51,118 bases of DNA. Origin: Variovorax sp. KBW07 (lineage in GTDB: Bacteria; Pseudomonadota; Gammaproteobacteria; Burkholderiales; Burkholderiaceae_C). The position numbers and the translations under genes are program-made. This document shows positions 40,846 to 49,792 of this stretch, piece after piece (the first letter of the stretch is position 1; each line of letters starts with the position of its first letter). The stretch spans positions 483 through 51,600 of the forward strand of contig NZ_QAJK01000043.1 in NCBI RefSeq assembly GCF_003852515.1. Reading direction: 5' to 3'. Under the pieces are notes generated by a model. It ran no database searches. It saw nothing but the letters and a program-made list of their open reading frames with translations, and was not told the origin of the DNA.

Positions 40846-43179
40846 TTACTCCTGAGGCTCGCGCGGTGCTTGCGCTTGCTGCTCGCCGGCCGGAGCCTGC
40901 GATTGCTGGTCGTTGCGCGGCTGTTGCTGCTGGTCGTTGAAGCGCGGTGCGCGCTCGCCACGATCACCACCACGGTCGCCGCCGCGATCGCCACGGTCCG
41001 AACGCTCACGGCGCTCGCCACCACGGTCGCCGCGATCACCACCGCGGTCTTCACGCGGCGGGCGCTCGCTGTATTCCATGCCGGCCGGACGCTCGGTCAG
41101 GGCCTTCATGGACAGCTTGACGCGACCCTTTTCGTCCGTCTCCAGAACCTTGACCTTCACGATCTGGCCTTCGCTCAGATAGTCGGTCACCTTCTCGACG
41201 CGTTCGTGCGCGATCTGGCTGATGTGCAGCAGGCCATCCTTGCCGGGCAGCAGGTTGATGAGCGCGCCAAAGTCCAGGATCTTCGTGACCGGGCCTTCGT
41301 AGACCTTGCCGATTTCGACTTCGGCCGTGATCTGCTCGATGCGCTTCTTGGCCAATTCGGCCTTTTCCGGATCGGTCGAGGCGATGGTGATGGTGCCGTC
41401 TTCGTCGATGTTGATCGTCGTGCCGGTTTCTTCCTGCAGGCCACGGATGACCGAGCCGCCCTTGCCGATCACGTCGCGGATCTTCTCGGGGTTGATCTTC
41501 AGCGTGGTCAGGCGCGGTGCGAAGCTGGAGACTTCGGCCTTGGCCTCGCCCATGGCTTCCTGCATCTTGCCCAGGATGTGCATGCGCGCTTCCTTGGCCT
41601 GCGCCAGTGCGACCTGCATGATTTCCTTGGTGATGCCCTGGATCTTGATGTCCATCTGCAGCGCGGTAATGCCGTTGGTGGTGCCGGCAACCTTGAAGTC
41701 CATGTCGCCCAGGTGATCTTCATCACCCAGGATGTCGGTCAGCACCGCGAAGCGGTTGTCTTCCTTGATCAGGCCCATGGCGATACCCGCCACGTGCGCC
41801 TTCATGGGCACGCCGGCATCCATCATCGAGAGGCAGCCGCCGCAGACCGAAGCCATCGACGAGGAGCCGTTCGACTCGGTGATTTCCGACACCACGCGAA
41901 CCGTGTACGGGAATTCTTCCTTGGTCGGCAGCACCGCGACGAGCGCGCGCTTGGCCAGGCGGCCGTGGCCGATTTCGCGGCGCTTGGTCGAGCCCATGCG
42001 GCCCACTTCGCCGGTGGCAAAGGGAGGCATGTTGTAGTGGAACAGGAAGCGGTCTTCGTACTCGCCGGCCAGCGCGTCGATGCGCTGTGCGTCGCGCTCG
42101 GTGCCCAGCGTGGTGATGACCAGTGCTTGCGTTTCGCCGCGCGTGAACAGGGCCGAGCCGTGGGTACGGGGCAGCACCGAATTGCGGATCTCGATGGGGC
42201 GCACGGTGCGCGTGTCGCGGCCGTCGATGCGGGGCTCGCCCGACAGGATCTGGCTGCGCACGATCTTCGATTCGATGGCGAACAGCAGGTCGTTGACCTT
42301 GCCGGCGTCGAAGGGCTCGCCGCTTTCCTTCAGCGTGCTCATGACGCTGGCATTGGCTTCGCGCAGGGCTTGCGTGCGGGCTTGCTTGCTGCGGATCTGG
42401 TACACGGCGCGCAGCTTTTCTTCGGCCAGGCCCTTGACCTTGGCAACGAAGGCTTCGTCTTCGGCGGGCGCCTGCCAGTCCCACACCGGCTTGCCGGCGT
42501 CGCGCACGAGGTCATGGATCGCGTTGATGGCGATGTTGGCTTGCTCGTGGCCGAACACCACGCCGCCGAGCATGATTTCTTCGCTCAGCTGCTGGGCTTC
42601 GGACTCGACCATCAGCACGGCGGCTTGCGTGCCGGCGACGACGAGGTCCATCTGCGAATCCTTGCGGGCGGTCTGACCCGGATTCAGCACGTACTGGCCA
42701 TTGATGTAGCCCACGCGAGCAGCACCGATGGGGCCGCTGAACGGAATGCCCGAGATGGCCAGCGCGGCGCTCACGCCGATCATGGCGGCGATGTCGGCAT
42801 CGACTTCAGGGTTGAGCGACACGGTGTGGATGACCACGTGCACTTCGTTCAGGAAGCCTTCGGGGAACAGCGGGCGGATCGGACGGTCGATCAGGCGGCT
42901 GGTCAGCGTTTCGTGCTCGCTGGGCTTGGCTTCGCGCTTGAAGAAGCTGCCGGGGATCTTGCCGGCGGCGTAGGTCTTCTCGATGTAGTCGACGGTCAGC
43001 GGGAAGAAGTCCTGGCCCGGCTTGGCCGACTTGGAGGCGACCACGGTCGCCAGGATCACGGTGCCGTCGATGTCGACCAGCACGGCGCCATTGGCCTGAC
43101 GGGCGACTTCACCCGTTTCCATGACGACAGTCTTGTCACCCCATTGGAAGGACTTGGTGACTTTGTTGAAGAGGCTCAT
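40846..43179 (-). CDS. pnp: Polyribonucleotide nucleotidyltransferase (PNPase)
   Basis: This 777-residue RNA-degrading phosphorolytic exonuclease starts [20 protein letters not shown], with AGGAG seven bases upstream. Two RNase PH domains come first, then KH ([20 protein letters not shown]) and S1 ([20 protein letters not shown]) domains. After S1, about 75 residues form a low-complexity tail with many Arg-Gly-Gly and Asp-Arg-Gly units and a final Gln/Ala-rich part. E. coli PNPase (711 residues) lacks such a run. RGG-like tails usually bind RNA or proteins, so it may tune RNA binding; that is inference. Confidence 0.96.
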   Translation of the reverse strand: MSLFNKVTKSFQWGDKTVVMETGEVARQANGAVLVDIDGTVILATVVASKSAKPGQDFFPLTVDYIEKTYAAGKIPGSFFKREAKPSEHETLTSRLIDRPIRPLFPEGFLNEVHVVIHTVSLNPEVDADIAAMIGVSAALAISGIPFSGPIGAARVGYINGQYVLNPGQTARKDSQMDLVVAGTQAAVLMVESEAQQLSEEIMLGGVVFGHEQANIAINAIHDLVRDAGKPVWDWQAPAEDEAFVAKVKGLAEEKLRAVYQIRSKQARTQALREANASVMSTLKESGEPFDAGKVNDLLFAIESKIVRSQILSGEPRIDGRDTRTVRPIEIRNSVLPRTHGSALFTRGETQALVITTLGTERDAQRIDALAGEYEDRFLFHYNMPPFATGEVGRMGSTKRREIGHGRLAKRALVAVLPTKEEFPYTVRVVSEITESNGSSSMASVCGGCLSMMDAGVPMKAHVAGIAMGLIKEDNRFAVLTDILGDEDHLGDMDFKVAGTTNGITALQMDIKIQGITKEIMQVALAQAKEARMHILGKMQEAMGEAKAEVSSFAPRLTTLKINPEKIRDVIGKGGSVIRGLQEETGTTINIDEDGTITIASTDPEKAELAKKRIEQITAEVEIGKVYEGPVTKILDFGALINLLPGKDGLLHISQIAHERVEKVTDYLSEGQIVKVKVLETDEKGRVKLSMKALTERPAGMEYSERPPREDRGGDRGDRGGERRERSDRGDRGGDRGGDRGERAPRFNDQQQQPRNDQQSQAPAGEQQAQAPREPQE

Positions 43180-43185
43180 GTTTTG

Positions 43186-43300
43186 CTCCTGTTTTAATAG
43201 CAAACCACACAGGGCTTGCAAGGGGCGGAGGCTGTCTCAGAACACGATGCCATTCCAGCGAAGCTCGGGAAGAACTTCATTGGAATGACACAGCTTCGCT
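43186..43300 (-). promoter_or_regulatory. pnp leader with two interleaved inverted repeats
   Basis: Within this leader CATTCCA (43251-43257) pairs with TGGAATG (43281-43287), and AGCGAAGCT (43257-43265) pairs with AGCTTCGCT (43292-43300). The arms are interleaved, so the two hairpins probably compete. The AGGAG binding site is at 43190-43186. E. coli PNPase represses its own mRNA through a leader hairpin, which makes a regulatory role plausible. Confidence 0.5.
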
Positions 43301-43333
43301 CTGTTTTGGCACTCCGAAAGTGGATCGCGAAGT

Positions 43334-43373
43334 AAAAAACGCCTGAGCTAGCGGACTAACCCAGGCGTTTTTT
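43334..43373. terminator. Bidirectional terminator hairpin between rpsO and pnp
   Basis: AAAAAACGCCTG (43334-43345) and CAGGCGTTTTTT (43362-43373) form a perfect 12-bp stem around a 16-base loop, with T-runs on both strands. It lies 13 bases beyond the rpsO stop and should end most rpsO transcripts. Confidence 0.85.
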
Positions 43374-43386
43374 CATGCGATTCGGT

Positions 43387-43653
43387 TTACTTGCGCAGAC
43401 CCAGCTTGGCGATCAGCGCGGTGTAACGTTCAGCGTCCTTGGACTTCAGGTAGTCGAGGAGCTTGCGGCGGCGGCTCACCATGCGCAGCAGGCCGCGACG
43501 ACCGTGGTGGTCCTTGGCGTGCGTCTTGAAGTGGGGGGTGAGCTCGTTGATGCGGGCGGTCAGCAGTGCGACTTGCACTTCTGGGCTACCGGTGTCGTTG
43601 GCGGCGCGGGCGTTGTCTTTGACGACTTCGGCCTTGATGGAGGCTGCGATCAT
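43387..43653 (-). CDS. rpsO: 30S ribosomal protein S15
   Basis: This 88-residue primary 16S rRNA-binding protein carries the conserved core [19 protein letters not shown] and [20 protein letters not shown]. The start at 43653 ([11 protein letters not shown]) is preceded by AAGGAA, and the frame is open upstream only as read-through. As in E. coli, it stands immediately before pnp. Here a strong terminator separates the two, so read-through would be partial. Confidence 0.97.
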   Translation of the reverse strand: MIAASIKAEVVKDNARAANDTGSPEVQVALLTARINELTPHFKTHAKDHHGRRGLLRMVSRRRKLLDYLKSKDAERYTALIAKLGLRK

Positions 43654-43741
43654 TTGAATTTCCTTGTTCCGGGATGTTTGACTTGCGGTGAGCACTGGAA
43701 CTGCCCTCACCGTGCGCCTTGCGGCATGCAAAGCCTCGGGA

Positions 43742-44671
43742 TTATAGCTCGGCGGCCCGCAGGGGGCTTTCAGGACGTTTCGCACCCCGTCCATCAAGCG
43801 AAGCCAGCCCCACGGCGCCCAGCACGCAGGCGGCTCCGCCGATCTGCGCCAAGGTGATACTTTCGCCCAGCCAGACAGCCGCGAGTACCAGCGCGGAAAC
43901 CGGCAGAAGCGCTGTGAAAAGCGCGGCCTCCGCCCCTTTGAGCCTGGCCGATCCGGCAAACCAGAGGACAAAACCCAGCACCGTCGGCACCAGCGCGTAG
44001 TAGGCGACGCCGGCCAGGGACGCGGCGGGCAGCGGTTGCTCCCACGCCCGCTCGAACAACGCCGGCACCGCCGAAAGCAACAGCCCGAACGCCGCCATCA
44101 GCGTCGACAGCGCCAGCGGACGCACCGGCACCCGCAGGCGCTTGTTGAGCAGGATGAACATCGCCTCGCAGACGACCGCCCCCAGCACCAGCAGGTTGCC
44201 GACCATTGCCGCAGGGGATTTTGAGTCCCCCGCGGCGCCCTCCCCCGGCCAACTGATCGCCAGCACACCCGCCGTCGCCAGCACGATGCTGCCCACCAGA
44301 TAGCGCCCGGGCCGCTCGCGCAAGGCCAGCACCGCCACCAGCGCGGCGACGGCCGGCAGCGTTCCGGCCACAACACCCGCGCTGGCAGCCGGCGCCCAGC
44401 GCACGCCCAGGATCAACAGCACCGTGTAGCCGACACTGCCCAGCCCGGCCTGGCAGAGCAACAGCACCAGGTCGCGCCGGTCAGGACGAGGCCACGGCGT
44501 GCGCGCCACCCGCAGCAGCAGAAGAAACACCGGCAGCGCCATCGCGAATCGCAGCGCCGTCGCGGTGAAAGGCGGCAAGCCGCCCGCAATCACCTTGCTG
44601 GCGACGACGGTGCTGCCGACCGTGACCATCGCCAGGGCGCACAGCACCATTCCCTTGAGTCGTTCCGACAT
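43742..44671 (-). CDS. EamA-family (DMT) transporter, probable metabolite exporter
   Basis: This 309-residue membrane protein has ten predicted helices formed by two EamA repeats, e.g. the segments [15 protein letters not shown] and [17 protein letters not shown]. Members such as RhaT, YdcZ and RhtA-like proteins export amino acids or other small metabolites. It follows an aminotransferase gene by 82 bases on the same strand, so it may export an amino acid produced there; that is inference. Confidence 0.9.
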   Translation of the reverse strand: MSERLKGMVLCALAMVTVGSTVVASKVIAGGLPPFTATALRFAMALPVFLLLLRVARTPWPRPDRRDLVLLLCQAGLGSVGYTVLLILGVRWAPAASAGVVAGTLPAVAALVAVLALRERPGRYLVGSIVLATAGVLAISWPGEGAAGDSKSPAAMVGNLLVLGAVVCEAMFILLNKRLRVPVRPLALSTLMAAFGLLLSAVPALFERAWEQPLPAASLAGVAYYALVPTVLGFVLWFAGSARLKGAEAALFTALLPVSALVLAAVWLGESITLAQIGGAACVLGAVGLASLDGRGAKRPESPLRAAEL

Positions 44672-44753
44672 GCATGACCTTTCGCTTTCGATGAAAGGTC
44701 GAGCTTCGCGGGCCGGGCGCGCCGCGTATTGAACGAAATTGCAGCCGGCCGGA

Positions 44754-45926
44754 TCAGGCCTTGGGCCGGGGCTGTTCGGCCAGCCAGTTGCGCAGGCGCT
44801 CCACGCCCTTCACCAGCCGTTGCGGGTCTTTCGACGCAAAGCACCAGCGCAGCCATCCTTGCGCCTCGGGTGCGAAGGCATTGCCCGGCGCAAGCCCCAG
44901 GCCGGCTTCGACCACCAGGCGCTTGGCCACTTCGAGAGAATCGCCGAAACCATCGAGCCTGAAGAAGGCATACATGCCGCCCTTGGCCGATGCCACCTGC
45001 ACGCCCGGCACGGCGGCCAGCAGCGGCACCAGCGTGTCGCGGCACAGCTTCAGGTGCGCCACCACGCGCGGCGTGATCTCGGCCGTGTGCTCGATGGCCG
45101 CAATGGCGGCGCGCTGCGTGAACACACTGGCGCACGAAGTGTTGAACTCGATCAGCTTGCCGATGCCCTCCACCATCGCCGGCGGCAGCACCAGCCAGCC
45201 CAGGCGCCAACCCGTCATGAGGAAGCTCTTCGAAAAGCTGTGCGTCACCACGAGCCGGTCGTCGGGTTTGGAAATGTCGAGAAAGCTCGGCGCGCAGCCG
45301 TTCGGCGTCGGCTCGAAATACAGCCGCTCGTACACCTCGTCGGCAAGGATCCAGGTGCCGGTCTGGCGGCAGTGGTCGAGCACCGCCTGCTGCTCGTCGC
45401 GCGTCATGGTCCAGCCCGTGGGATTGTTGGGCGCATTGACGATCAAAAGCCTGGTCTTCGGCGTGACCGCGGCGCGCAGCGCGGGCAGGTCGAGCGTCCA
45501 CTGCCCCGCCACCGGCACCAGCGGCACCGTGCGCACCTGCGCACCCATGATCGCGGGCTGCGCCGTGAGGTTGGGCCACACCGGCGTGACCGCCACCACG
45601 TCGTCGCCGGCTTCGACCAGTGCCTGCACCGCCAGCATCAGCGCGCTCACGCCGCCCGAGGTGACGGCGATGCGCGAGGCATCGACGGCCGGGTGCAGCG
45701 AGCTGGTGTAGCGCGCAATCGCCTCGCGCAATTCGGGCAGGCCAAGGTTGTGCGCGTAGAAGGTTTCGCCGCGCTGCAGCGACTCGATGGCCGCCTGGCG
45801 AATCACCTCGGGCGTGACCTCGTCGCTTTCGCCGAACCAGAAGGCCAGCACGTCGTCGCGGCCCATGCCGGCATTGGCGACTTCGCGGATCTTCGACGCT
45901 TCGAGGTTGTGAATGGCTTCACGCAT
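44754..45926 (-). CDS. PLP-dependent class I/II aminotransferase
   Basis: This 390-residue aminotransferase of fold type I has the PLP-binding lysine at residue 233 in HSFSKSFLMTGWRLGW. The cofactor segments LLIVNAPNNPTGW and ILADEVYERL, and the substrate arginine in LRWCFAS, are also present. It resembles the broad aspartate/alanine group, and the exact donor is not clear. It lies 23 bases after the stop of an orphan HAAT binding protein and ahead of the EamA exporter, forming a small amino-acid-related cluster. Confidence 0.92.
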   Translation of the reverse strand: MREAIHNLEASKIREVANAGMGRDDVLAFWFGESDEVTPEVIRQAAIESLQRGETFYAHNLGLPELREAIARYTSSLHPAVDASRIAVTSGGVSALMLAVQALVEAGDDVVAVTPVWPNLTAQPAIMGAQVRTVPLVPVAGQWTLDLPALRAAVTPKTRLLIVNAPNNPTGWTMTRDEQQAVLDHCRQTGTWILADEVYERLYFEPTPNGCAPSFLDISKPDDRLVVTHSFSKSFLMTGWRLGWLVLPPAMVEGIGKLIEFNTSCASVFTQRAAIAAIEHTAEITPRVVAHLKLCRDTLVPLLAAVPGVQVASAKGGMYAFFRLDGFGDSLEVAKRLVVEAGLGLAPGNAFAPEAQGWLRWCFASKDPQRLVKGVERLRNWLAEQPRPKA

Positions 45927-45949
45927 GAGCTGTTGTCCTGTTCTTCAAA

Positions 45950-47233
45950 TCAAGGTCTCTTCATCTTGCACGAGGTCGGCAACTCGGCGCGTTCGGGGGC
46001 GATGGTCTTGACCACGCGGAAGCCGTAGCCGGAGCCCTCGACATCGAACTGCACGCCGGGCTTGCCCTGCCTGTCCATCACGCCGACCACCAGTTGCTGC
46101 TGGAACTGATGGTCCGTCGCGCGCATGCGGCCACGCTGGCCGTACAGGCTCACGTCGGCCTGCTCCAGCGCACGCGCCAGAGCCACGGCATCGACACCGC
46201 CCGCGCGCTCGGCGGCCTGCACCAGCGACTCGATCATCAATTGCAGGCGCATGTGCACGTAGTCGTCGGCCGGCTTCGGAAAACGCGTGCGGAAGGCCCG
46301 GTAGAAGGCTTCGGATTGAGACGTCTGCACATTCGGCAGCCAGTCTGCCACCGCCACCACGCGGCCGATGCCGGCATCGCCGATGGCAGTCGGCGCGCCG
46401 AGCGCATTGCCGTAAAACGTATAGAAACTGCCGTTGAAACCGGCTTCGCGCGCGGCCTTCACGAGCAACGTGAGGTCGTTGCCCCAGTTGCCGGTCACCA
46501 CGGCCTGCGCGCCGCTTGCGATGATCTTCGTGGCATAGGGCGCGAAGTCTTTCACCTTGCCCATCGGATGCAGTTCGTCGCCGACGATCTCCACGTCGGG
46601 CCGCTGCACGCCAAGCTGCCGGCGCGATTCGCGCAGCACCGCCTGGCCGAAGCTGTAGTCCTGCCCGATCAGGTAGACGCGCTTGAGCGCGGCGTCGTCC
46701 TTCACCACGTCCATCAGCGCAGCCACGCGCATGTCGGCATGCGCATCGAAGCGAAAGTGCCAGAAGCTGCAGCGCTCGTTGGTCAGCACCGGATCGACCG
46801 CCGCGTAGTTCAGGAAGATCACGCGCCGCGAGGGGTCGCGCTCGTTGTTCTTGTCGATGGCATCGACCAACGCCGACGCCGTGGCCGACGAGTTGCCCTG
46901 CAGCACGATGCGCGCGCCGTCGTCCATGGCCGCGCGCAACGCCGAAAGGGCTTCCTCGTTCTGTCCCTTGCTGTCGTAGCGGTCGAGCTGCAGCGGCCTT
47001 GCGCCACCCGGCAGCTTCACGCCGCCACGCGCATTGACCCGCTCCACGGCCCACAGCAGGTTGCGAAACACCGCCTCGCCCGTGTTGGCAAACGGGCCGC
47101 TCATGCTTTCGATCAGCGCGAGGCGGATGGGCGCGGGTTGCGGCGCCTGCGCAAGCGCCGCGAAGGGGCTCGCGCATAGCGCCAGCGCCGCGAATTTCAA
47201 GGCCTTTCGGCGCCAAATAAAGGGGGGATTCAT
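45950..47233 (-). CDS. Orphan HAAT-type ABC substrate-binding protein
   Basis: This 427-residue periplasmic binding protein of the branched-chain amino acid class has a signal peptide (LKFAALALCASPFAALAQA, about residues 12-30). A type I binding fold follows, starting IRLALIESMSGPFANTGEAV. There is no permease or ATPase beside it, so it must use a transporter encoded elsewhere or act as a sensor. The start at 47233 is placed at the signal peptide; a longer frame upstream adds a basic stretch. It diverges from hsp20. Confidence 0.9.
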   Translation of the reverse strand: MNPPFIWRRKALKFAALALCASPFAALAQAPQPAPIRLALIESMSGPFANTGEAVFRNLLWAVERVNARGGVKLPGGARPLQLDRYDSKGQNEEALSALRAAMDDGARIVLQGNSSATASALVDAIDKNNERDPSRRVIFLNYAAVDPVLTNERCSFWHFRFDAHADMRVAALMDVVKDDAALKRVYLIGQDYSFGQAVLRESRRQLGVQRPDVEIVGDELHPMGKVKDFAPYATKIIASGAQAVVTGNWGNDLTLLVKAAREAGFNGSFYTFYGNALGAPTAIGDAGIGRVVAVADWLPNVQTSQSEAFYRAFRTRFPKPADDYVHMRLQLMIESLVQAAERAGGVDAVALARALEQADVSLYGQRGRMRATDHQFQQQLVVGVMDRQGKPGVQFDVEGSGYGFRVVKTIAPERAELPTSCKMKRP

Positions 47234-47357
47234 CGTCTTGAAACGCGTGCGGCTGCGCCTAGATGAGGTGTCAAGCGGCACTCAGGATTGAATGGCCGCG
47301 CAGTGTAAGGGACACACATTCCTTGTCCCCATTGTGTTCATTCAGGAGCTTTGCATC

Positions 47358-47729
47358 ATGTTTTTCGCACCCACGATCCGCACCACCCGTTTCGTTCCCC
47401 GCTCGCACGACCGCGCCTTCGAACGCTTCGTGAACGATGCCTTTGCAGGCAGCCGCCGCTCGCCGCTCGTCGAGCAGGACGACACCAGCTGGACCCTCTC
47501 GCTCGACGTGCCGGGCCTCTCGCGTGAAGACCTGTCGATCAGCATCGAAGGTGCGGTGGTCCGCATCGACAGCAAGGCCGAAGCCAAGCGCCAGTTCAAG
47601 GCCGCCTACGAGCTGCCGCAAGACATCGACGTGGCCACCAGCAGCGCCAAGCTCGAGAACGGCGTGCTCACGCTGAAGCTCGGAAAACTCGTTCAGGCAA
47701 GCCAGGCGTCGCAGTTGCAAATCGACTAG
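47358..47729 (+). CDS. Hsp20/alpha-crystallin family small heat shock protein
   Basis: This 123-residue ATP-independent chaperone has an alpha-crystallin domain, including DTSWTLSLDVPGLSREDLSI and LENGVLTLKLGKL. It is short for the family (140-150 residues) and the C-terminus SQLQID lacks a clear I-x-I oligomer motif. An AGGAG site lies nine bases before the ATG. Upstream, CCCCATTGT (47327-47335) matches a sigma-32 -10 box, but no matching -35 is found. Confidence 0.9.
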   Translation: MFFAPTIRTTRFVPRSHDRAFERFVNDAFAGSRRSPLVEQDDTSWTLSLDVPGLSREDLSISIEGAVVRIDSKAEAKRQFKAAYELPQDIDVATSSAKLENGVLTLKLGKLVQASQASQLQID

Positions 47730-47766
47730 TTTTGCCTATGCCCACAAGAGGAAAATGTTAGTAGCG

Positions 47767-47790
47767 GCTTGTTTTTGACTTTAAACAAGC
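47767..47790. repeat. 8-bp hairpin downstream of hsp20
   Basis: GCTTGTTT (47767-47774) pairs with AAACAAGC (47783-47790) around 8 bases. It is not followed by a T-run, so it is at best a weak terminator. It lies in an AT-rich patch. Confidence 0.4.
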
Positions 47791-47835
47791 ACCCTATTCA
47801 CAATAGCGCTGAATAACGTCACATGATGTGACGTT
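47775..47835 (+). promoter_or_regulatory. Putative promoter with 21-bp perfect palindrome
   Basis: TTGACT (47775-47780), an 18-base spacer and CACAAT (47799-47804) resemble a sigma-70 promoter. Just downstream AACGTCACATGATGTGACGTT (47815-47835) is a perfect palindrome with 10-bp arms. It would overlap or follow the transcription start of the hydrolase gene, so it may be an operator or a 5' hairpin. Confidence 0.45.
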
Positions 47836-47918
47836 TTCTTAGTACTTTCTTCTTCGTGGGCGTCTCGCAAACGCATCGAGTTCCCGACGGTGCGGATCGG
47901 GTGCCCCCAAAAGGCACC

Positions 47919-48677
47919 ATGAAAACGCACTTTCAGCCCGCCAACGACACCCATCGTTCCGACACGCTCCTGATCTTTCTTCCGGGCGCGTACCTCAAGC
48001 CTGAAGATTTCGAGCGCGAAGGCTTCATCAGCGCCGTCCGCGAGCGCCACTTGGCCGCCGACTCGCTGCTGGTGGACGCCGACGTTTCCTACTACTACGA
48101 CCAGACGCTCAGCGATCGCCTGCATGCGGACGTCATCGAGCCGCAGCGCGCCAAGGGCTACACCTCGATCTGGCTGGTGGGCATTTCCATCGGCGGCTTC
48201 GGCGCGCTGATCCATGAACTGGCGCGGCCGGGCGCGGTGGACGGCATCGTGGCACTGGCCCCGTACCTGGGTCGCCGGGTGCTCGGCGCGGAGATCAAGA
48301 AGGCCGGCGGCCTGCGCACCTGGCAGGCGCCCACCGGACCGCAGCCCGACGAGGAACCCGACCGCAAGCTCTGGCCCTTCTTCCAGCAATACCTGGCGCC
48401 GAAGCCCGCAAAGAACCTGCCACAGCTCTACCTGGGTTTCGGCCTGGCCGACCGCTTTGCCAGCAACCACAAGCTGCTGGCGGACGCCCTGCCCCCGGGC
48501 CGCGTGTTCACCACCGAAGGCGGCCACGACTGGCCCGAGTGGCGCCAGCTCTGGCGCAATGTGCTCGACGTGCTGCCGCTGCCCTCGATGGGCCGCGCGC
48601 GGCAACAGCCGGTTACGCGGTTTCCGGTAGCGACGTCGCGCTCGTCATCAGCGATGCCATCGGCCATCGCGGCTTGA
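47919..48677 (+). CDS. Alpha/beta hydrolase (serine esterase-like)
   Basis: This 252-residue protein has an alpha/beta-hydrolase fold. The nucleophile elbow is GISIGG with Ser90, and the general-base histidine is His203 in EGGHDWPEW. No signal peptide is present, so it should be cytoplasmic. I start at 47919, preceded by AAGG; a GTG at 47856 would add 21 residues. Its last 65 bases overlap the end of tsaD on the other strand, and its last 25 or so residues are low-complexity. Substrate unknown. Confidence 0.85.
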   Translation: MKTHFQPANDTHRSDTLLIFLPGAYLKPEDFEREGFISAVRERHLAADSLLVDADVSYYYDQTLSDRLHADVIEPQRAKGYTSIWLVGISIGGFGALIHELARPGAVDGIVALAPYLGRRVLGAEIKKAGGLRTWQAPTGPQPDEEPDRKLWPFFQQYLAPKPAKNLPQLYLGFGLADRFASNHKLLADALPPGRVFTTEGGHDWPEWRQLWRNVLDVLPLPSMGRARQQPVTRFPVATSRSSSAMPSAIAA

Positions 48678-49674
48678 CGTCGAAGGCGTAGCGCTCACTG
48701 GCCTGCGACAGGCCCGACTGCAGGCGCATGGCGGCGGCCATGGCGATCATGGCGCCGTTGTCGGTGCACAGGTGCAGCTCGGGGTAGTGCACGCGCACGC
48801 CGCGCTTCGCACAGGCGGCATTCAGTTGCTCGCGCAGGTTCCTGTTGGCCCCCACGCCGCCGGCCACCACCAGCCGCTTCAGCCCGGTCTGGTCGAGCGC
48901 GGCAAGCGATTTTTTCAGCAGCACCTCGACGATGGCCGCCTGCGTCGATGCCGCCAGGTCGGCCTTGCTGGCTTCGAGCTGGTCGCCGAGCTTCTTGGCC
49001 TGCGTGAGCACCGCCGTCTTCAGCCCGGCAAATGAAAAGTCGAGATCGCCGCTGTGCAGCAATGGCCGCGGCAGCTTGAATGCCGTGGCGCTCCCGCCCT
49101 CGGCCAGCTTGGCGAGCCAGGGGCCGCCGGGATACGGCAGGCCCATGAGCTTGGCGCTTTTGTCGAAAGCCTCGCCGGCTGCGTCGTCGATGGTTTCGCC
49201 GAGCAGTTCGTAGCGCCCCACGCCATCGACCCGCATCAATTGCGTGTGGCCGCCCGAGACCAGCAGCGCGACAAATGGAAACTCCGGTGGATCGGCGCTC
49301 AGGAACGGCGACAGCAGGTGCCCTTCGAGGTGATGCACGCCCAGCACCGGCTTGCCCAGCGCCACGCCCAGCGCGCAGGCCACGCCCGCGCCCACGAGCA
49401 GCGCGCCCGCCAGCCCCGGCCCACGGGTGTAGGCCACCACGTCGATCTCGCCCAATGAGCGCCCGGCCTCGGCCATGACGGCTTCGGTCAGCGGCAGCAC
49501 GCGGCGGATGTGGTCGCGGCTGGCCAGTTCGGGCACCACGCCGCCGTAGGCCTGGTGCATGGCGATCTGGCTGTGCAGCGCGTGCGAAAGCAGCACCGGC
49601 AGCGCGTCGCCGTGCGACTCGACCAGCGCCACGCCGGTTTCATCGCAGGATGATTCGATTCCCAACAAGAGCAT
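48613..49674 (-). CDS. tsaD: tRNA N6-adenosine threonylcarbamoyltransferase TsaD
   Basis: This 353-residue essential enzyme makes threonylcarbamoyl-adenosine at position 37 of ANN-reading tRNAs, together with TsaB and TsaE. The iron ligands are in HHLEGH, and [24 protein letters not shown] and [12 protein letters not shown] are conserved. The normal end KPRWP is followed by about 14 extra residues that overlap the convergent hydrolase gene. A -10-like TACACT six bases before the ATG, with no ribosome binding site, suggests a leaderless mRNA. Confidence 0.97.
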   Translation of the reverse strand: MLLLGIESSCDETGVALVESHGDALPVLLSHALHSQIAMHQAYGGVVPELASRDHIRRVLPLTEAVMAEAGRSLGEIDVVAYTRGPGLAGALLVGAGVACALGVALGKPVLGVHHLEGHLLSPFLSADPPEFPFVALLVSGGHTQLMRVDGVGRYELLGETIDDAAGEAFDKSAKLMGLPYPGGPWLAKLAEGGSATAFKLPRPLLHSGDLDFSFAGLKTAVLTQAKKLGDQLEASKADLAASTQAAIVEVLLKKSLAALDQTGLKRLVVAGGVGANRNLREQLNAACAKRGVRVHYPELHLCTDNGAMIAMAAAMRLQSGLSQASERYAFDVKPRWPMASLMTSATSLPETA

Positions 49675-49680
49675 GCCGCG

Positions 49681-49686
49681 AGTGTA
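49681..49686 (-). promoter_or_regulatory. -10-like box six bases before the tsaD start
   Basis: On the minus strand TACACT is followed by CGCGGC and the ATG. No Shine-Dalgarno sequence fits between them. The -35 region is weak, so this is a suggestion of a leaderless start rather than proof. Confidence 0.4.
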
Positions 49687-49792
49687 GGTGGCGCCTGCCG
49701 GGGGTGCCCGCGAAGGGGCAAGCGCGGGCCAAGGCACGGATGTTGCAGCGGCGGTGTGGCGCCCTCTTTGATCTCTCTCCTTGCCACCCACC

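Noticed and set aside
47327-47335. Sigma-32 type heat-shock promoter before hsp20
   Set aside because: CCCCATTGT fits the -10 but no CTTGAA-like -35 stands 13-17 bases upstream. It is mentioned in the gene entry but not claimed.
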